64,000 nt of DNA from Symsagittifera roscoffensis (taxonomy: Eukaryota; Xenacoelomorpha; Acoela; Convolutidae), in assembly GCF_963678635.1 (NCBI RefSeq), contig NC_087066.1, positions 20,059,996 through 20,123,995 of the forward strand. The letters are read 5' to 3'. Below the pieces are notes generated by a model. It did no database searches. It saw nothing but the letters and a program-made list of their open reading frames with translations, and was not told the origin of the DNA. The position numbers and the translations under genes are program-made. This document shows positions 19,300-32,355 of this stretch, piece by piece (position 1 is the first letter of the stretch; every line of letters begins with the position of its first letter).

Positions 19300-20546
19300 G
19301 GAAAAAAAAATTTCACCAAGAGAACAGTTTATTGGTATTTTTGTTCAGAATATAAGAATACTTTATCTATCGTAAAAATCATCTTAAAATTATACAACTA
19401 TTTTTTTTTATTTTCCAGATTCAGAAGACAACTGCTGAGAATTTTCAGCTTAAGCAATTTAGTTTCCCATAAATGGTAACTCAAAATGTATGGAAGTTTA
19501 TCATTCCCCGGCTCTCTCACTGGAGAATCCGACACAAGATTACCTGTCGCCTTGTCTTGTAGTAAATTAACAAAATCAGTTCCTAGCTTGCGTTTGACCT
19601 CTAACGTCTCGTATTGCTACCTCTTATTCATAAAACTTGTCCATAATATATCAATGACTTGAATTTTTTTAATTCGTCAATTGAATAAGCCTAAGATAGC
19701 ATATGACGTTTAAGTGTATGAATGCCAGTATTGGAGTTCCATGACTAAAAATTGATTATAATTGAGCGGGCGCGGGGGAGGGGGGGAGGGATGCGGATTT
19801 AAAAAATTTTTTTGAATATTTTGTCGACCTTTTTTTATCAGGTCGACCAAATTGATTTTCCGAGCTCTCCCAAACCAATGTACAGACCCTAAATTGACCA
19901 AGTTTTTGCGTCGTCGGCTATTTTTTGAAAAAAAAGGTTCAAAAATAGCGTTTTTAGGCAAAATAGCGTTCAAAAATAGCGTTTTTATGGGAGAATATCG
20001 ACCAAAAAATTGCGCACTCCCCCTCAAAAATAGTACAGTTTGGCGCCAAAGGCGCCCTTAAATAATTTTTATGGTCAGTGTGAGCCAAAAATGGATACCT
20101 CAAAACCGTTTAAAGGGGGACCCTTTAAGTCGACAGGGGGTCGAAATCCTGAAGGGGAGGGGGCGTCCACCTCCCCGCCCCCCTAAACCCGCTTCTGTAA
20201 CTGAGTTTCATTGTCAGTGTCCACAAAATTGAAGCAAAAATCGATTATAATCAATTAAAAATTGAGCATAACATTGCTCTTTTTTCGAAGCAAGAAAATC
20301 CAATTTTAATCCGTTATAATTGATATTTTTTTTTCACTTTTGTAGAGACTGACTATAAAAGTCAATTAAAACCGAATTTTCATTTTTTTGAGATGCAAAT
20401 TTCAACACACATAGAATCTCTTCTACGTGTTAAACTAAAGTTGGTTAATTTCTGTTCGATTTAATTTTTTTTCTGCATAACTTTGATTTGTTTTTTTTTA
20501 CCTTTTTATGTAATTCAATAACTGAAGTTTGTTCCTTTCAACAATC
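19300..20546. other. Non-coding flank with low-complexity and poly-G segments
   Basis: No supported gene. It contains a poly-G/C stretch (GGGGGAGGGGGGGAGGG, ~19772-19788), a run of AAAATAGCGTTTTT-type units at ~19945-19990, and a G-rich block at 20115-20190. It may contain a regulatory region or an old repeat. Confidence 0.45.
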
Positions 20547-20631
20547 TGGAACCTGATCTAAACTACATTTTATGATTGGATAAATTAGATATTTTCCCAA
20601 TGTAAAGTATTTAATATTAACCAATCATGAT
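20547..20631 (+). repeat. First 85 bp of a second LTR, + orientation, cut by an assembly gap
   Basis: It matches 12205-12289 with a handful of differences and starts at the same TGGAACC; the sequence before it is unrelated to element 1, as expected for a genuine LTR edge. It is interrupted by the N run. Either a third insertion starts here or the scaffold was joined across inverted copies. Confidence 0.7.
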
Positions 20632-20654
20632 NNNNNNNNNNNNNNNNNNNNNNN
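20632..20654. other. Assembly gap (23 N)
   Basis: Run of 23 N exactly where two oppositely oriented LTR fragments meet. Confidence 1.
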
Positions 20655-20656
20655 CA

Positions 20657-21664
20657 TGCTCCATAGCCCTTAAAAGGCAGTCAGGGCCTCGCCATGATAA
20701 GAGCAGTCTTGTTCTAATTTAAAGCAAAGTCTTACAAACGATTTGCTAAATTTGCTCACATATGCTCATCAACTTCAGAAAAAGAGTAGCAACAACGGAT
20801 AAACAGACAAAAATCATATTACCTGCCACGTGAACTGACAAAAAAGCAACATACATTACAAGCGAAAATGCAAATTGGTTCATTTTTGTAGGCAGTTAAA
20901 ATACTTTTTAAAAATCAAGTTAAAGATTGCTAATTTTTTCAAAAAACAGCAGCTGCTTAGCTCTATATCAAAACATATAAATGGTCGCATTTTCAATCTC
21001 GAATTGTAGGTTTATTCCTATTAACTAATTAGCAGCTTCTGGGTCCAAAGCATGTGATTTTTGGCTGATTTTCTTTCGTTTTTTTTGGTCCAAGCCTTAA
21101 ATGGTAACATGAATTTTTCACGTAAGAGAAAGCTATAGCTGCATTAAAATTATTTTGATTTCACCATATTGCAGCCTTAGGCGTGGCGAATTTCAATAAA
21201 ATATGCCGCTACGTTTAGTACTGTGAGCAAAATTCAGAACGCTTTTTTCATTTCAATCCGCACCTGTTAATTTCTCGGCTAAAAACATGTTTGTGGTTTT
21301 TGTGGCCTCAAAAAAAACTCTTCCCAGACATTTAAAAAACGAAGAAAGGAGAAATACTGTCAAAACTGGATCATACGTTTAATAGATTTTTGATGTGTAG
21401 TAAGAAGTCTTTGCAAAAACAAACAATTATATCATCAAAACAATAGAGAGCAAACTTCTGGTCAAAATTGTTTAAGAGTTTATGCTCGAGGTGGCTCACC
21501 CATAGAGTAAATTCAGATAAGATACACCGTCTGTTTGTCACGGTTTTTTTTCGGCCGGTTAGATTCGTACAATTTCACGATTCGTAAGTCTAATACCGAT
21601 CTTAATCTTACTGTTACATCTCCTTGTCTCAATAGATCTAGTGTATACTGATATTTGCGAAGTT
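20657..21664 (-). repeat. Decayed LTR of the inverted element copy
   Basis: Read on the minus strand, it ends in the same ...GACTGCCTTTTAAGG...ATGGAGCA as the LTR at 12869 and shares the ACAGACGGTGTA and TAGATCTATTGAG blocks. It is about twice the length of the corresponding part (12395-12869), so it carries extra sequence, and it lacks the first ~190 bp of the LTR. Confidence 0.65.
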
Positions 21665-23599
21665 AGATATCAGGAACTATTCTGAGAGGAGCCACTGTTT
21701 GCTATGTTATGTTAGTTCTAGTCTGGCTAAAACTATAAAAACTTTCATCCTTACAAGTTTTTGTAAGTAGTAGTTATGGGCCATGATAAAGAAAAGAAGA
21801 GAAACAGTTGCTCGTTCTTCAGAAGTGGCTCTCGTGTATCCAGATCGTCGTTGAGTGATCTTGCTGAGTGGTCATGTTAGAATTTCTGATTTATACAATG
21901 ATGTGATGATTTCGTTAAATTGGAGCTAGACTACGTGCATTCTCAACTTTTTATCGAATAGCTAGATAGCGTTTAACTTCTCTGTGTGAAGCGCCAAGTG
22001 ACTAGGATTCGTATGTGAGTTCAACATCGAGTTAGCCGTAGTTCTTCAAATCCTGTGAGGGTTGTAACTACGGAAAGAAACCAAAAGATTAGCCTTTCCA
22101 GAGTCGGAATGTCATCTAAATTTCATTTCGCTTTGCTGTTCGTTCTTTTTTACTTTAAGAATTCTTTTATCAATGTATTTTTATATCTGCATCTTGTTAG
22201 TGAGATCAGTTTAAGTTATGAACTCTATTGGTTGTAGTCGCAAAAGCGTTTTTTTAATTTCGGTTTTTATAAAGAGCCGCTCACTTTGGAGCTACTCTAA
22301 CCAAAAATAGGAGTGCGCGTGGGCGTTGAGGCCGGCTAAATAGCACGCTCAGGACGTCCGTAACTGGTGGGTTAAGCCAGTTGCGGGAGAATAAATTTAC
22401 CGTCTCTCTGAGCAGAGTCTCTTTTTGTGTTCAACTTTATGATCTTTTCTATCGGGTTTTTTTCTCTTTTGTTCTTTGCTTTTGTCTTTTTATCAAAAAC
22501 AGATGTTTAAGTTTTGTTGTGCTGTTTTGATATTTTGGTGTTTGAAGTGGTTAGTCTGCGTTTAATTTGGTTTGGGTACCGTGAGACTTTCTCATACATG
22601 TGGTTCTTTTTGTGGCCTTTTTCAAGCTGTGTTGTTTACTTAAAGCTTATTTATAATTCCTTACAACCGGATTAAAGAAAAGTTTGGAACGCGTGAGAGA
22701 AAGTTTATTTTGTTTTCAGTTAGTTGGTGAAACTAAAATTTTATTTATTTAGCTACTATACCTGGGCGAGTTACTCGATTTTGGTGGGAAGAATGCATAA
22801 AAAGTGGGCGAGTGACTTGAGAGAATTCAAATTTGATAAAGAAAAGCACACTTTAAAAGGTTAGTTACCTTAATTTTATTTCATCAATAATTTACTTCCT
22901 CGCAAGTTGAATTTAGAGCGTTATTGTTAATTTATTGCCTTGGTATCAATTTGACTTCAGTGATATAGTTTATGGTACATAGTTAATTTAAAATAGGAAA
23001 AGTCTGAATGGAGTTTGATTTATATTCTCTTTTTATTTATTTTTCTTTTAGATGATTTGGCATGACTGATGAAATCTGAAAGGAAAAGGTAAACGGTGAG
23101 TAGTTTTTTATTGGTGAGTGGGTTTTTATTGGGTTAGTGTGAAAATGAATTCTTATTTACAAAGATTCTGGGTCGGAAAAACTCGATGGTGAATTTTTAA
23201 CCTGACAAACCCTGGTTAAAACTTCGTATTAAGTTAAAAAATTTATAATTAAGTTTAATGTTTTGGATACTTTCTAACAGTGCTCTTTTGATGGGTTGTA
23301 TATAATCGTCAGGAATCTTCGACTGGGAAGGTGTTATTTAAGGGCTAGAAGATGTACATTTGACAATCAGGGTTGTAACTACTGAGGATGCCGTGTAAGT
23401 TGTAGGATTTCATACAATATATAAAATTGAGGACGCAAGGAAATGAACATGAAGCAATGATGTGGGTTGCGTGATGGTGAACTTTGGAGAAAATGTCGTT
23501 GGATGAATCGATAATAAGCGTAAGTGTGTGTTACTTTAGTTTTAAAGAGAACCCATGTAAACAGTGAATATCTCTTTCTTTTGGTATAAAGAAATTAAC
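21665..23599 (-). other. Untranslated region of the inverted copy
   Basis: From ~21665 to ~22690 it aligns on the minus strand with 11075-12010 of element 1. From 22690 to 23600 similarity fades and no frame is supported. Confidence 0.5.
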
Positions 23600-25176
23600 T
23601 GTAAGTGCAAAGAGATCAAACTTACTGAAGAATGGTTCGTAAGCTTTAGTGTTTGTTAGTGCGTGGTCTATGATATGGTCGAATTTTTCATTAGTAATAT
23701 CAAGATGGAAAAGTTGCTGATTTGATGAAAAACTTTTCGGTTAGTTGTGCGTTGATATTAGGGTCAATGTCATATGGTGAAACTTCGTTATGTGTGAGAA
23801 CAGTATGATGGTAATGGTTAAAAGGGTATCTGTTAGCTTTTTGTGCAATGAATCTTATTAGTGTTTTGTAAATCCAAAATTTGTAAATTGATTAAGGTGA
23901 AGCGCGTTTGTTAATTGGTGAATGATAGAGTCAGAAAGTTCGTTGTCGTCGGGATGCTTTCTAAGGGGTACCTTTGTGAGTTACATCGAGATGGAAAAAA
24001 AGGTTGATATGACGAAAAATTTTTCGATTAGTTGTGCGTTGATATTAGGGTCAATGTCATATGGTGAAACTTCGATTTGTGTGATAACTGTATGATTGTT
24101 ATTGTTAATAGGGTATCTGTTAGCCTATCGGGCAATGAATCTACTTAATGCTTTGTAAACCCAATATTTGTAAATTGATTAAGGTGAAGCGCGTTTGTTA
24201 ATTGGTGAATGATAGAGTCACAAAGTTCGTTGTCGTCGGGATTTTTTCTAAGGGGTACCTTTGTGGCTTACTAAAGTGATAAAAGGAAATCCATGAAAGT
24301 GTGGTGTGTAAGGAATGTTCATATACATATTGTGATCGTTGGGCTGCGGTCTCGTTGTAATAGATTTGTTGGGGAAAAAGCAAGATTATGTAATAAAAAC
24401 TCAGGTGTATTTTTATGATGTGGCTGTTGGGAATGAAGTCGGGATGTTTGTGGGCTGCTAATGAGAAATTGTGTATTAGCATAAGGATGTTTTCGTTTCA
24501 TGAAAACTCTGTGTGCACGCGTGGGGGCAATGTGGACAGAAACGATAGAGGATTCAGAGATAGATGCGGAGTGGTTCAGTTGATGGATTGTTAATGAGTT
24601 ATTTGTGTTATGAATTTGTTGCAGGTGAATAACAAATTCATCTAAATTATGCTCTACTTGGTCGTCTGTGATTTGGCTGGTTGCATCGGGTGCCTTGCTG
24701 GAGAGAGAAGAAAAGATAGGGATAGCGCCAGTATGCGAGGAAGGTAAAAGAGAGAATTCAACAGAAGTAGTTGTTGGAATTATGAGTTGTAAAGGTGGTT
24801 GGGAAAAATCAGTGGGACTGGGTTCAGAGTCGAGGATTTCATCGGGAGTTTCAACTTCGGATTTAATAAATTTAGATATGGCATTAAAAACCGTTTGATT
24901 AGAGTCATCTGAGTCCATGCATGGTGAGTTCGAAGAAAACTGGGTAAGGAGGAAGAGGTAAGGTCTCAAATTGTAATGAAGAAATTGTGGCATTGGAGAT
25001 TGGATGCTTAGGAAATGGAACGGTTGAGGCATCCAGCTTGGCGGCTCATCGTGGGCTAAAAGATGATTGTTATGAGAATGAAAACTTAATTTGTGCGGTT
25101 GTTCGACATTTTGATCATATGTGTCGTCGATACAGGGTTGTTGGGATGTGATATGAGATATGGGGCTGCGTTGCAA
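23600..25176 (-). pseudogene. Decayed copy of the 601-aa gene
   Basis: Minus-strand frame 25176-24319 begins in the region equivalent to the envelope tail of element 1 and runs through what are three separate phases there: the DDTYDQNVEQPH block, LAHDEPPSW and then VETPDEILDSEPSP. After about 285 codons it shifts frame. Further on it contains a ~290 bp tandem duplication (23695-23985 and 23995-24265). The retained protein similarity shows the 601-aa ORF was a real gene, and the single-frame layout suggests the ancestral arrangement differed from element 1. Confidence 0.75.
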
Positions 25177-25379
25177 GTTCTTAAAATGTAGTATCTGTTC
25201 TTTAGTCGAAAATGTATTTCTATAACTTCGTGGGTTTAATGAAAGAGGATGTTTATTCTGTATATTGCGTGAATGTGATGGTGCTGTAGGTGTAGCATTT
25301 GTTTTGTCTTGTGGCGTTCCGTATGTGTTTGGCTTTGAAAATAATTTTTGATTTCATTCGCTAAATTGTTCGTCAAGAT

Positions 25380-27620
25380 GTGGAAAAAATTCCAAAAAAT
25401 CCTGCGAATAAAATGCGTCAGTTAACTTGTGTAGGTATTGATTATAGACTATTCAATGGTCTGACTGGTGTATGTATTGATTGTAGATTATTTTAATAGT
25501 TAGAACAGGAATCCTTTAAAATTTGATATTGCGTATATTATATTCAATCTTTATATTAGATATATTCATTAGTAGATATATTCATCTTTATAGTAGATAT
25601 ATTCATTAGTAGATCTTTATAGTTATATTCAAGATATAGTAGGGCCATTCTTGAAATGCAAGGAGTTTTTTTCTATACTTAAGAAATTAAAAATATTGAT
25701 TGGTGATATATCTTGGGCGACATTTTTTTCCATTTAGTTATTAATAATCTTTAATGTCTTTAAGATATCCACTGTAGTCTTGTCGATAGAAGTCTAAAAA
25801 TTCTGCTGTTTCAGCGGGACTATATTAGGTTTTGATTGATTGATTGTCTCTAATTTGTATATATTTTTGTGAGAAATTCTTGAAACTGTTGTTTTCGAGT
25901 GTGGTGTTGTATATCTGGTTTGGAGTAAAAATTTTTTTGAATTTAAATCTATGTTTGAATTACGAGCGGTTGCGCGTATGTTTTCGGGTGAGAATTTCTT
26001 TAAAGGTGGCATTAAGTTAGGATATAGAGTTAGAAGGTAGTTTTTTATCTCCGTTTGGGTTAAGCTGTACTACCTTGTGGCTATTTTCAGATCCGAATGG
26101 TACAGTTGTATCTCAAAAATGTGTTCAGCGTGATGGGGTGTCTACAAAACGTACGTTGTCTTTATAAAGTACAGGTAAGCGTTGTTTGAATCTTTTGTGT
26201 TCAAAGACATAAGGCGGTGAAACATTTGTTAGTGCATGTCTAAGACCAAAATTTTTTTCGATCGTAATCAATGAAACTAGAGCGGCCGCCTGACAAGAAT
26301 TATCCTGCGTTAGGTATTTTTAGTACTGCAATAGCGAGAGATTGTAGTATTTGTGTTTGTTCTAATTCAAATAAATGATGTAGTGTTTCTAATTCAAAAA
26401 GTGACCTTCCTTGAAACATTCAGTTTTTTGTGTAATCTAGTTTCAAATCGAGTTGAATGTCATAATGAATTGCGCCGAAATTCGGGTTATTTATGACTGA
26501 TAGCTCTTGTGATGTTGTTGTTTCTGGGCGAACTTGTCCTCAAAAGTTACCAATTTTAGAAGAGAGTGTTACCACGATATAAAAATTTTCGTCTTCTCTC
26601 TTTCTAATTGAGTCGGCCATGTTTAGAATTAGTTTGCCTGTTTTCATGTTAAAAAGTTTTTCGTATTTGACAAGAGTTTCTGTGTATTGATTTCGGACAA
26701 GTGATTTTGGGGTATTTGCATGCTAATTCAGTTTCAGGGTAAATTTGGAAACGTGTTTATTTGTTTTCTATACCATGCTTGTTTTTATGTTGTTTTCGGT
26801 TTGATCTTGTTCGTCAAGGTTTGTTTTATTAAAGCGTATGGATTCAATATAGTATTTTTTGTGAAATTTTATTAAACTTGCTTGAATGTTAGCAACTTGA
26901 AATGTGGTACATGTGTCTTCAGGAAACCAATCTATAGTTGCCAACGTTCGTGTAGTGGGATTGCAAAATCCTTGATCATTTTTACAGGGTAAGCAAAAGC
27001 CATGATATATTATAGTAGCATCTTTTAAATCTCGGGTTAATTGTACTTTTTTTAATTGAATTTTCATATCAAAAATTTTTATTTCTTGGTAACCTGAATT
27101 TTTTGTGTCAGCCTTACAAATTTGACGGAATTTTTAATCCAATTTGAGGTGTTCAATTTTAATCATGTAAATCATAAGTTAAACGTCAGTGTGCGCCATG
27201 ATAAGGGAAATTATTGCCTAGTTGGGTCTGACTTTGGTGGTGCCCCAATTGTGCTCCAAAAAGTGGTGCCCCAAAAAGTTTACTATTTTCCAATTTTCGT
27301 TTTTTTGCAACTTTTTTCAAGCATTTGAGTTCATATATACAATCTTCAGGGTCGAGATATAATAGTATTTTGATAATAAATCGGTAAAAAGATTCATGAT
27401 GGAGTCTGTTTTTGTTTCCATTTGAAAGTTTTTAACAAAAAACATTGTACTTTTTTTCAGAGGGTTTTCCTGTAATTTTATAAACTGTTAGAGTTGTAGC
27501 TCAGACTTTAGAAAAAATTTTAGCTACTATAGTCGTTGATTCGATATCTTGTGGTTTAGAGTCACAATGTAAGACCTGGTGATTATATAGTGTTACAGTG
27601 TTTTTCGTTGGTGATCTTCA
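25380..27620 (-). pseudogene. Decayed copy of the envelope-like gene
   Basis: The frame at 27067-26768 (minus) matches element 1 residue for residue over long stretches (LPCKNDQGFCNPTTRT, WFPEDTCTTFQVA, QLTRDL). Further similarity reaches the HYDCE-equivalent at ~27580 and the tail at ~25410. Many stops and frameshifts make it non-functional. It carries six T in the tail where element 1 has five. Confidence 0.8.
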
Positions 27621-27779
27621 CACTCATAAAGTGTAACAAGGAGTTCTTGTGGTCCTGTTCGGGGGGAAGGTTTTTTGATTGTTGTATACAAGAGTTACCA
27701 AATCAAAAGGGTTTTTACCGAAAATTTTTAAAAAAGATACATGTGTACGATGGTCCTGAAAAGGGATGATAAAATGTTA

Positions 27780-28180
27780 TGTAAGCTATTGTCTTTTTTG
27801 TATATCTTTAGTAATTATACATGAGTTCTGTTGTGATTAATGGAGGTAGTAAAGATTGAGCGGTGGTGGCTGTTGGTGGCAATGGCAATGGGTGGTGTAC
27901 TAAATTGTTTAGTTTTGTTTTTATTTCAAATTTAAGAGTTAAATTTTGTTGTGAAAAAATTAAGTTATTATGTTCTTGAATGTCCTTATGAATATCGTGT
28001 TTGTATTTTAGTCTGTTTAGTGCCTCATAAGGGCGACGATTACTATCAAGGTGGGTTTATTGCTACAAAGGAGTTCTAATTTGAAAGTAGAGTTGTACTT
28101 GTACCTTATAGTTCACGGTATCTTTCGTCTATGTGACTCGGAAACTTATGGTGAAATGTAGTTAATGTTGTATGACCGGT
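27780..28180 (-). pseudogene. Decayed C-terminal part of the Pro-rich ATG-less ORF
   Basis: On the minus strand the LKFEI..KLNN segment and the following Pro-rich stretch match codons ~300-350 of the frame at 5046-6182. Similarity stops near 28150-28180, so pol and everything upstream in this copy are gone or elsewhere. Confidence 0.6.
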
Positions 28181-28189
28181 GACTGAAGG

Positions 28190-29690
28190 TTTTAGCAATC
28201 GCCCAGACGTTACACAGTGATGGAGCATAGAAAAATTACCTATTGACGACTGGCTGATGTCGCACACCCTAATCCTACTCGTTTTTAACCGTCTTGACCT
28301 AGCCAGTTTTTTTCTGCTTTGTTAAGGGCTAAGAAATAAGTTACCATTTTTAGGCCATCAGCCAAACGATTTTTGATCAGTTTTCATTTATATGCAAAAA
28401 TAACCACTTAGCTGGGTCTTGGCTAGCTAGAAAACTACAATTTAAAATGTTTTTAGTGACCATTTTATTCTAAATCCATTCGAGGTGGATTGACTCTGTT
28501 CTCCTTTCTAACTACTCAGGCTCTGAATTACTAAACATTATTGGAGTAAATTAAAAACGTTCAGGGAATTACAGCGTTTAAAATATACCGTTAAAGTCTC
28601 TCACAGTATCTGGGGGGCACCGGGTTTCTCATGCCGTACTCTCCTCGAGATAGCGTCGTTATATCTCAAATTTCGTTCGTGGGAGGTTTCGGATCTGTCC
28701 CGAATGTCTCACTGGACATTCCGTTCACATGATCTTCTTCAAATAAACACCTTATCGTGCCTTGATGTCATGATAAAAAGTTTCATTTTTCTTCTATTTT
28801 TTCGACTTGCCGTTCGTGATGTTTTCGGTTGTATGTTATTTCGTCTGATTTTGGTCAAACTGGCTGTTTTTCGTATTTTTCAGAAATGTTCTAGTTCGAA
28901 TCGAAATATTGTAAACTTTAAAAACTTGAACATTCTGAGACTCTTTTTCATCAGAATCAAAGGTACTTACGCCTTTAACGTTTTTTTTGACGTACACCGG
29001 CAGGTTCGACTGGGCTAATCCGGGGTAAGGACACATGCTCCCCGGACAGTCCAGTTAATGTCCTCATTGAACTCATGAATCCAGGCTATCTTCAAGTGGT
29101 GATCCAGTGTTCTATGATGAACTTACAAATCGCATCAGAAACTGAAATTTACCAACGTTACCTCAACTCACCGCGTGTACTACTAATGGCATAGTACTAC
29201 ATCTCGCTTCACTGCCTTCTAACATGTTTACAAAAAATGCACCATGAGGAGTGTCCTAGATAAAATTTTTTTCTGACTGCTTACGTCTTTTCTTCATAAT
29301 ATTTCTTTTCGCTCTTGCTTGTTTAAAAAAAGTCTAGACATGGCACGGCCGTTGAAATTAATTGAGAGTTACCCAAAAAGTATAATCGATTGTTTATGCT
29401 GTTGCCCTAAATATTAAGTTTAGGAAACTCTGTGGCTAGGAAAGGTAGTGAGGTCTCAAAACCCTACCAGGTGGCCACAAATTGGAGATGTGTCCTATAT
29501 AGATTAAAAACTTCAGTCAGGTTTAAAAAGCTTAACATACTCACCTGAGGCCTGCATAAAAAAGTAACAATTAACTAAATTTTTCGATTTGCAGATCAAC
29601 AATCTCAGATAACAATTTATAACAGTTTCAATATCTGGTCTGACCAGACTTAAGCAAAACAAAAAATTTGAAGGTTTTAATAATCAGTCT
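28190..29690. other. Unassigned 1.5 kb
   Basis: No repeat or gene is recognised. The stretch 28570-29060 is GC-richer and holds a 104-aa + frame (28704-29018), but it lacks any recognisable motif and has an open antisense frame of similar quality, so it is not called. Confidence 0.4.
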
Positions 29691-29845
29691 TCGTTGACTT
29701 GGTTAGGTTTTCACACACTATGAAAATTGAGTTTTTTTATTCCTCCCCACTTTTGTTTCGGTTTCGTCTCGCCTTTAACTCCCATTCAACTCCTTCTTGT
29801 TCTTGTTCACCCATTTTACTATATTCCAGCACCTTCTGCAGCATA

Positions 29846-31436
29846 TCAACAGAACTTCGGCCTGCCCCAAGTTTCTTGTTCCAGCAGTCTCTGCATACAG
29901 CAGAGCAGGAGATTTACGCTCACCTTTTGCTCACGATTCCGGCAGAAACTGTTGGGCAAGCACATGCTTACGTTCTGCTCCAGGTCAGCTCGTAAGACCT
30001 CCATGTTCTCGTTTTCAGTCACAGAAGACATTACAGTCATCCAATTCACAGCTGTTGTGACGGCGTTTCTATGCGTCAGGAGCGCTCTCTTATAGGCACC
30101 CGGTTCTAATTTCAGCTGAAAAGGTTTATAGGACTATGTGTTTCGGGACATATGACGCGTCGCGCGTTCACATACCCATGACGACATCACCGCACGGAAC
30201 CAAGGCATCATCTCTGTCTTGCCCATATTCCTTTGATTGTTTTGGGTATCCTCAGGACTTTGCAGGTGCTCTTGAACAGATCCAGTTTTCTGCTGGCACT
30301 TATTTTGCTCAGTTGCTCAGGAGTCGGTACTGCAGCTCCTGTTCGTTCTTCCCTGCATTAGCTTCAAGCCACTTCTCTGATAGCTTGCCATTGACCACTA
30401 ATAGTGACAAAATTTGGGCCTGCTCGGGTAGTCCTATGGAAAATAGCTCTCCAGCATCCCACATTAACTCTAATTTTGCTCTGTTGGGCTACCAAAACGT
30501 CTGCGCCAGCCAGTGACACGGGTACTCCACATGCGTCAACAAGAAGTTGCTCCAGGTTCGAATACTCGGTGCTATCAGCAGTGGCTTTTTTCTATCATCA
30601 ACTGATGCAATTCGTACTTCTCGTCAATCGTGTAGTAATCGATCGCCATCATTCCACTCGCTTTCTTGTTCTGAAAATCACTGAGGTTTCCATCGCAAAA
30701 TTTCACGAACCTTTGTCCTACTATCTTTTCTAATTCGTCTCTAGATCTCTCCGGAACTGCCCGAAGGATCTTATTCAGTATTTCATGGGATTTTTCAGAC
30801 ATCTTCGACAATCGCACGCACTTGGGAACCGAAAAAAGCTGATCAATCAAACGATGTTGCGTTCTGGCATCCACTACCACTACCATGTGTGTCGGATACT
30901 TGTTGTTGCAGTATGGTGCCGAAATGGATCCCACTAGATACTTTGAACCAAGTGTCTTGTGATGTCCCTGGCTATGTTTCAGGTTCATTTCATTCTCGAG
31001 AGCTTCTCGTCATCTTTCAATTTTCTGTTCGGTCTCCAATGACCCCGGAAACACTTCCACGCTCAAGACGGTCCTTAACTCATGAGCCCTCTCGAGCTGT
31101 TCCGGTAATTTTATGGATTTTGTCACATTTCCTCTTCCATTCATTACGCTCGTTCGCCTTCTCCTTGTCTTCGTTGAGCTTTGCTCACAACTCTTGCCAG
31201 TCTTTAATTCTCTTCTCGAGTTTTTCGCCGGTTTCCGCCGTCTGTACCTCAATTCGTTCATTTTTACCTTCTTTTTTGTGGAGCAACATTTGTTGAATCC
31301 GCAGAATACGAAGGGCCCGGTACATTGCGTGATCTCTTCGATCCGAAGAGAGACTGTGCGGACAAGTTGGTTCGGACTGGCACAGACATTTCCCTAAACC
31401 TGTGATACCTATGTTCGCCCAATCCTGACCAGACAT
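29846..31436 (-). pseudogene. Broken frames downstream of pol in the degraded Gypsy element
   Basis: Overlapping minus-strand frames at 31436-31185, 31261-31010, 30988-30575 and 30049-29846 follow one another with phase changes. They look coding (balanced residues, VVVVDARTQHRLIDQL, RFVKFCDGNLSDF, CysX-rich MCLPNSFCRNREQK). They may be a separate ORF 3' of pol or an unrelated gene. No family is recognised. Three overlapping + frames at 29699-30095 are probably shadows. Confidence 0.4.
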
Positions 31437-32199
31437 CTCCTCACGTCGCTATCGCATGAGCCTGTTTCTGCTCCTCTCGGCGGTGCCTGACTTGTCGGAA
31501 GCTAAGATCATCAGTCCAAAGTTACAATCTATCAAACCTTGATATATATTGTCCAGAGCCGTTCATAGACTCAATGAGATAAAGTCTATTAGATCATCCG
31601 TGTCGTTCATTCTCTTTCGTATGTATTTGTCTCTTCAACTTCAATTTCAATTTCAATAAACAAATATCCCTTCAACCACAATCTAAAAGATAAGTGACAA
31701 CTTAAAACCACTAAAGAAGCTATTTTATCTCCAAGTTAAAACATCATTCATATCTTTTAAAAGCAGTCAATTGAAATTTTTTTAAAAAAATTTATTTTAT
31801 ATTTATCACCGGGGTTGATCGTCCCTCTCCATTTATGACAACGTGAAATGATAAGATGCTGTCACCATTCACACCTGGATTAGTCCAGGTCACAATTAAA
31901 TAACTATCACATATTCAAACACAAATTATTAATATCAGACATCAACACTACTATACAAAATAAGAAAATCAATATGTATCCTAAAACCTGAATCCTATTA
32001 TTTTAAAAAGTAATTCTAGTAGAAAACTCTTAATCCTAACAAAAGAATTCTTAACCTTAATCATAGCGTTAGCATATGCTCAGTTTTCACTTCTTATGCA
32101 AGTAGACTGCTATGTCCGCTTACGAAAAAATCACATGCACTAGAGCATTTAGCTCTCTTCGATGTAGTTTTCCCCTGTTGGGATCATATACTGGTGGTC

Positions 32200-32275
32200 A
32201 CTCACCTCTCAACCAAGTGAAACAGTGAAATCAGTGAAAGAGTGAAACAGTGAAATCCCTGAGTGAAACAGTATC
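32200..32275 (+). repeat. Short GTGAAACA/GTGAAATC repeat
   Basis: About seven imperfect copies of an AGTGAAA(C/T)-based unit occur in 55 bp (32217-32271). Microsatellite-like. Confidence 0.7.
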
Positions 32276-32355
32276 ATCATTAAACTTTCGGGATTCATGT
32301 CTTGCCCATTTCCCCGGTATTTGTGGTGCAACAGGGTGCAGCGCTATCATCTCTC

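Noticed and set aside
20547-20631. A MITE, because of the internal palindrome
   Set aside because: Its start coincides exactly with the LTR start of element 1, and the other end is lost in the gap; an LTR fragment is simpler.
28704-29018. 104-aa + ORF
   Set aside because: No motif, no conservation evidence, and an equally open antisense frame.
29699-30095. Three overlapping + strand ORFs of 87-122 aa
   Set aside because: All three phases are open at once in a GC-richer segment and none has a motif; the minus strand fits the flanking element better.
30136-31397. Several + strand ORFs of 94-135 aa
   Set aside because: Antisense to coding-like minus-strand frames of the Gypsy element, with Ser/Phe/Leu-rich shadow composition.
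31440-32260. 3' LTR of the degraded Gypsy element
   Set aside because: Compared by eye with 62.3-63.4 kb for a matching 5' LTR; no convincing shared blocks were found.
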